A stretch of DNA of 64,000 nucleotides from Paraburkholderia silvatlantica (GTDB lineage: Bacteria; Pseudomonadota; Gammaproteobacteria; Burkholderiales; Burkholderiaceae): assembly GCF_003096715.1 (NCBI RefSeq), contig NZ_QEOL01000011.1:124001-188000 (forward strand), in the 5' to 3' direction. Positions 62,248 through 64,000 of the stretch are shown here, piece after piece. How positions within the stretch are numbered: position 1 is the stretch's first letter; every line of letters starts with the position of its first letter. The notes under the pieces are model-generated. The model saw only the letters and a program-made list of their open reading frames with translations. It did no database searches and was not told the DNA's origin. A program made the position numbers and the translations under genes.

Positions 62248-64000
62248 TTAACGTGCCGCGTTCACGTCCGCGACGAGCAGCGCCGTCATGTTGACGATGC
62301 GACGCACCGTGGCAGAAGCCGTCAGCACGTGCACCGGCTTGGCCGCGCCCAGCAGGATCGGCCCGATGGCGATATTGTTGCCAGCCGCCGTCTTGAGCAG
62401 GTTGTAGGAGATGTTCGCCGCGTCGATATTCGGCATGACGAGCAGATTCGCTTCGCCTTCGAGCGTCGACTCGGGCAGGATCTCCTTGCGCAGGTTCGCG
62501 TCGATCGCCACGTCGCCGTGCATTTCGCCGTCCACCTGCAGGTCCGGCGCGCGTTCCTGGAGGATCTCGAGCAGGTCGCGCATCTTCTGGGCGCTCGGCG
62601 CGTTGCTCGAACCGAAGTTCGAGTGCGAACACAGCGCGATCTTCGGCTCGATGCCGAAGCGGCGTACTTCCTCGGCCGCCATGATGGTGATTTCCGCGAG
62701 CTGCTCAGGCGTCGGGTCGACGTTGACGTGCGTGTCGACGATGAAAATCTGCCGGTTCGGCAGCACGAGTGCGTTCATCGCCGCGTAGACGTTGCAGCCC
62801 GCCTTCTTGCCGATCACCTGATCGATGAAGTGCAGGTGGCGGTGCGTCGTGCTGACCGTGCCGCAGATCATGCCGTCGGCTTCGCCCTTTTCCACGAGCA
62901 TCGAGCCGATCAGCGTGGTGCGGCGGCGCATTTCGAGTTTCGCCATTTGCTGCGTGATGCCCTTGCGCGCCATGAGCTTCGCATAGGTCTGCCAGAACTC
63001 GCGGTAGCGCTCGTCGTGGTCGGTGTTCACGACCGTGTAGTCCTGGCCGGCGTGCAGGCGCAGGCCGTAGCGCGCGATGCGCTGCTCGATCACCGAAGGG
63101 CGGCCGATCAGGATGGGCCTGGCGAGCTTTTCGTCGACCACGATCTGCACCGCGCGCAGGATGCGCTCCTCTTCGCCCTCGGCGTACACGATGCGCTTCT
63201 TCTCCGGCTCCACGGCGCGCGCGAGCTGGAAGATCGGCTTCATGGTCGTGCCGCTGTGGTAGACGAACTGCTGGAGGTGCTGCTCGTAGGCGTCCATGTC
63301 CTCGATCGGACGCGTCGCGACGCCCGAGTCCATTGCCGCCCTGGCCACGGCCGGCGCGATCTTGACGATCAGGCGCGGGTCGAAGGGCTTCGGAATCAGG
63401 TACTCGGGCCCGAACTGCAGGTCCTGGATGCCGTAGGCCGTGGCCACGACATCGCTTTGCTCCTGGCGCGCCAGTTCCGCAATCGCGTTCACCGCGGCGA
63501 TTTCCATTTCGCGCGTGATGGTGGTCGCGCCCGCGTCGAGCGCGCCGCGGAAGATGAACGGGAAGCACAGGACGTTGTTCACCTGGTTCGGGTAGTCCGT
63601 GCGGCCCGTGGCGAGCACGGCGTCCGGACGCACTTCGAGCGCGAGCTCCGGCAGGATTTCCGGCGTCGGGTTGGCGAGCGCGAGGATGAGCGGCTTGGCC
63701 GCCATCTGCCTGACCATGTCCTGCTTGAGCACGCCGCCGGCCGAAAGGCCGAGAAAAATATCGGCGCCTTCGATCACCTCGGCGAGCGTGCGCGCGTTGG
63801 TTTCCCGCGCGAAACGCTCCTTGTCCGGGTCCATCAGCTCGGTGCGGCCCTTGTAGACCACGCCCGCCAGGTCGGTGACGACGATGTTTTCGAGCGGCAG
63901 GCCGAGGTCGACGAGCAGGTCCAGACACGCCAGCGCGGCCGCGCCCGCGCCCGAGGCGACGAGCTTCACGTCCTTGATGTCCTTGCCCACGACCTTCAGG
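62248..64000 (-). CDS. maeB: NADP-dependent malic enzyme with phosphotransacetylase-like domain (5' end outside window)
   Basis: At least 584 residues, open at the right edge. The visible N-terminal part is the malic enzyme NAD(P)-binding domain: LVASGAGAAALACLDLL, then the DLAGVVYKGRTE turn and IFLGLSAGGVL, followed by NPTPEILPE. From about residue 260 it changes to the phosphotransacetylase-type domain (RIVYAEGEEERILRAVQIV to the end with LGAAKPVHVLTASATVRRIVN), the standard MaeB fusion of about 760 residues; that domain is regulatory, not catalytic, in known cases. It makes pyruvate and NADPH from malate. Confidence 0.94.
   Translation of the reverse strand, partial: LKVVGKDIKDVKLVASGAGAAALACLDLLVDLGLPLENIVVTDLAGVVYKGRTELMDPDKERFARETNARTLAEVIEGADIFLGLSAGGVLKQDMVRQMAAKPLILALANPTPEILPELALEVRPDAVLATGRTDYPNQVNNVLCFPFIFRGALDAGATTITREMEIAAVNAIAELARQEQSDVVATAYGIQDLQFGPEYLIPKPFDPRLIVKIAPAVARAAMDSGVATRPIEDMDAYEQHLQQFVYHSGTTMKPIFQLARAVEPEKKRIVYAEGEEERILRAVQIVVDEKLARPILIGRPSVIEQRIARYGLRLHAGQDYTVVNTDHDERYREFWQTYAKLMARKGITQQMAKLEMRRRTTLIGSMLVEKGEADGMICGTVSTTHRHLHFIDQVIGKKAGCNVYAAMNALVLPNRQIFIVDTHVNVDPTPEQLAEITIMAAEEVRRFGIEPKIALCSHSNFGSSNAPSAQKMRDLLEILQERAPDLQVDGEMHGDVAIDANLRKEILPESTLEGEANLLVMPNIDAANISYNLLKTAAGNNIAIGPILLGAAKPVHVLTASATVRRIVNMTALLVADVNAAR

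Overview
The window is a 64 kb chromosomal segment of a GC-rich betaproteobacterium of the Burkholderiaceae, most likely Burkholderia sensu lato (for example Paraburkholderia). The evidence is the gene order (dusB-fis-purH-ruvCAB; rplM-rpsI-erpA; bamE-dapB-exbBD-leuS-lptE-holA-proA), the codon bias and the recurring TACAAT-type -10 boxes. Most of it is housekeeping backbone. Both ends are cut through genes: a glutamate-synthase-like protein on the left and malic enzyme on the right.

Layout. 0-11.6 kb: GltB-like enzyme, GST, aminopeptidase P, UbiH-type hydroxylase, dusB-fis, purH, ruvC, ruvA, ruvB and an MpaB-type oxygenase. 11.7-18.7 kb: tyrS-dtd-phosphatase operon, anmK, erpA, rplM-rpsI, a candidate small RNA just upstream of the rplM promoter, an OsmC protein and RNase P RNA (rnpB). 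18.7-29.5 kb: pyrC-DUF3025, a class II glutamine amidotransferase, the gltIJKL glutamate/aspartate importer, gdhA, a LysR regulator and purB. Several of these genes handle glutamate and its nitrogen. 29.6-35.5 kb: the Entner-Doudoroff/gluconate block edd-eda-gntP-gntK, divergent from a hexR-type RpiR regulator, with two HexR-like operators in the shared promoter region.

35.5-40.65 kb is the only clear accessory region. It lies between hexR and hemJ and has lower GC. It starts with a decayed IS630 element whose transposase has frameshifts and a small internal inversion. Next come a beta-propeller (SMP-30-like) gene and a carboxymuconolactone-decarboxylase-like gene behind a strong promoter with a 16-bp palindrome, then a small membrane protein and a MarR regulator with a Cys-rich tail. 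It ends with a truncated DUF932-like start that runs into the left end of a broken IS21 element.

40.65-64 kb returns to backbone: hemJ, proA, holA, lptE, leuS, exbD, exbB, dapB, bamE, fur; then a purine-nitrogen group (allA, alc, a DctA-type carrier and a divergent FadR-like regulator with three GGTC-N-GACC sites); tkt-gapA; a spermidine-synthase-like gene, a VOC protein and rsmE; a secreted RNase Sa-type ribonuclease paired with a barstar-like inhibitor; and maeB. Sugar acids would enter through GntP/GntK, be cut by Edd/Eda and feed Gap, Tkt and malic enzyme. I saw no tRNA, CRISPR array, prophage or intact transposon.
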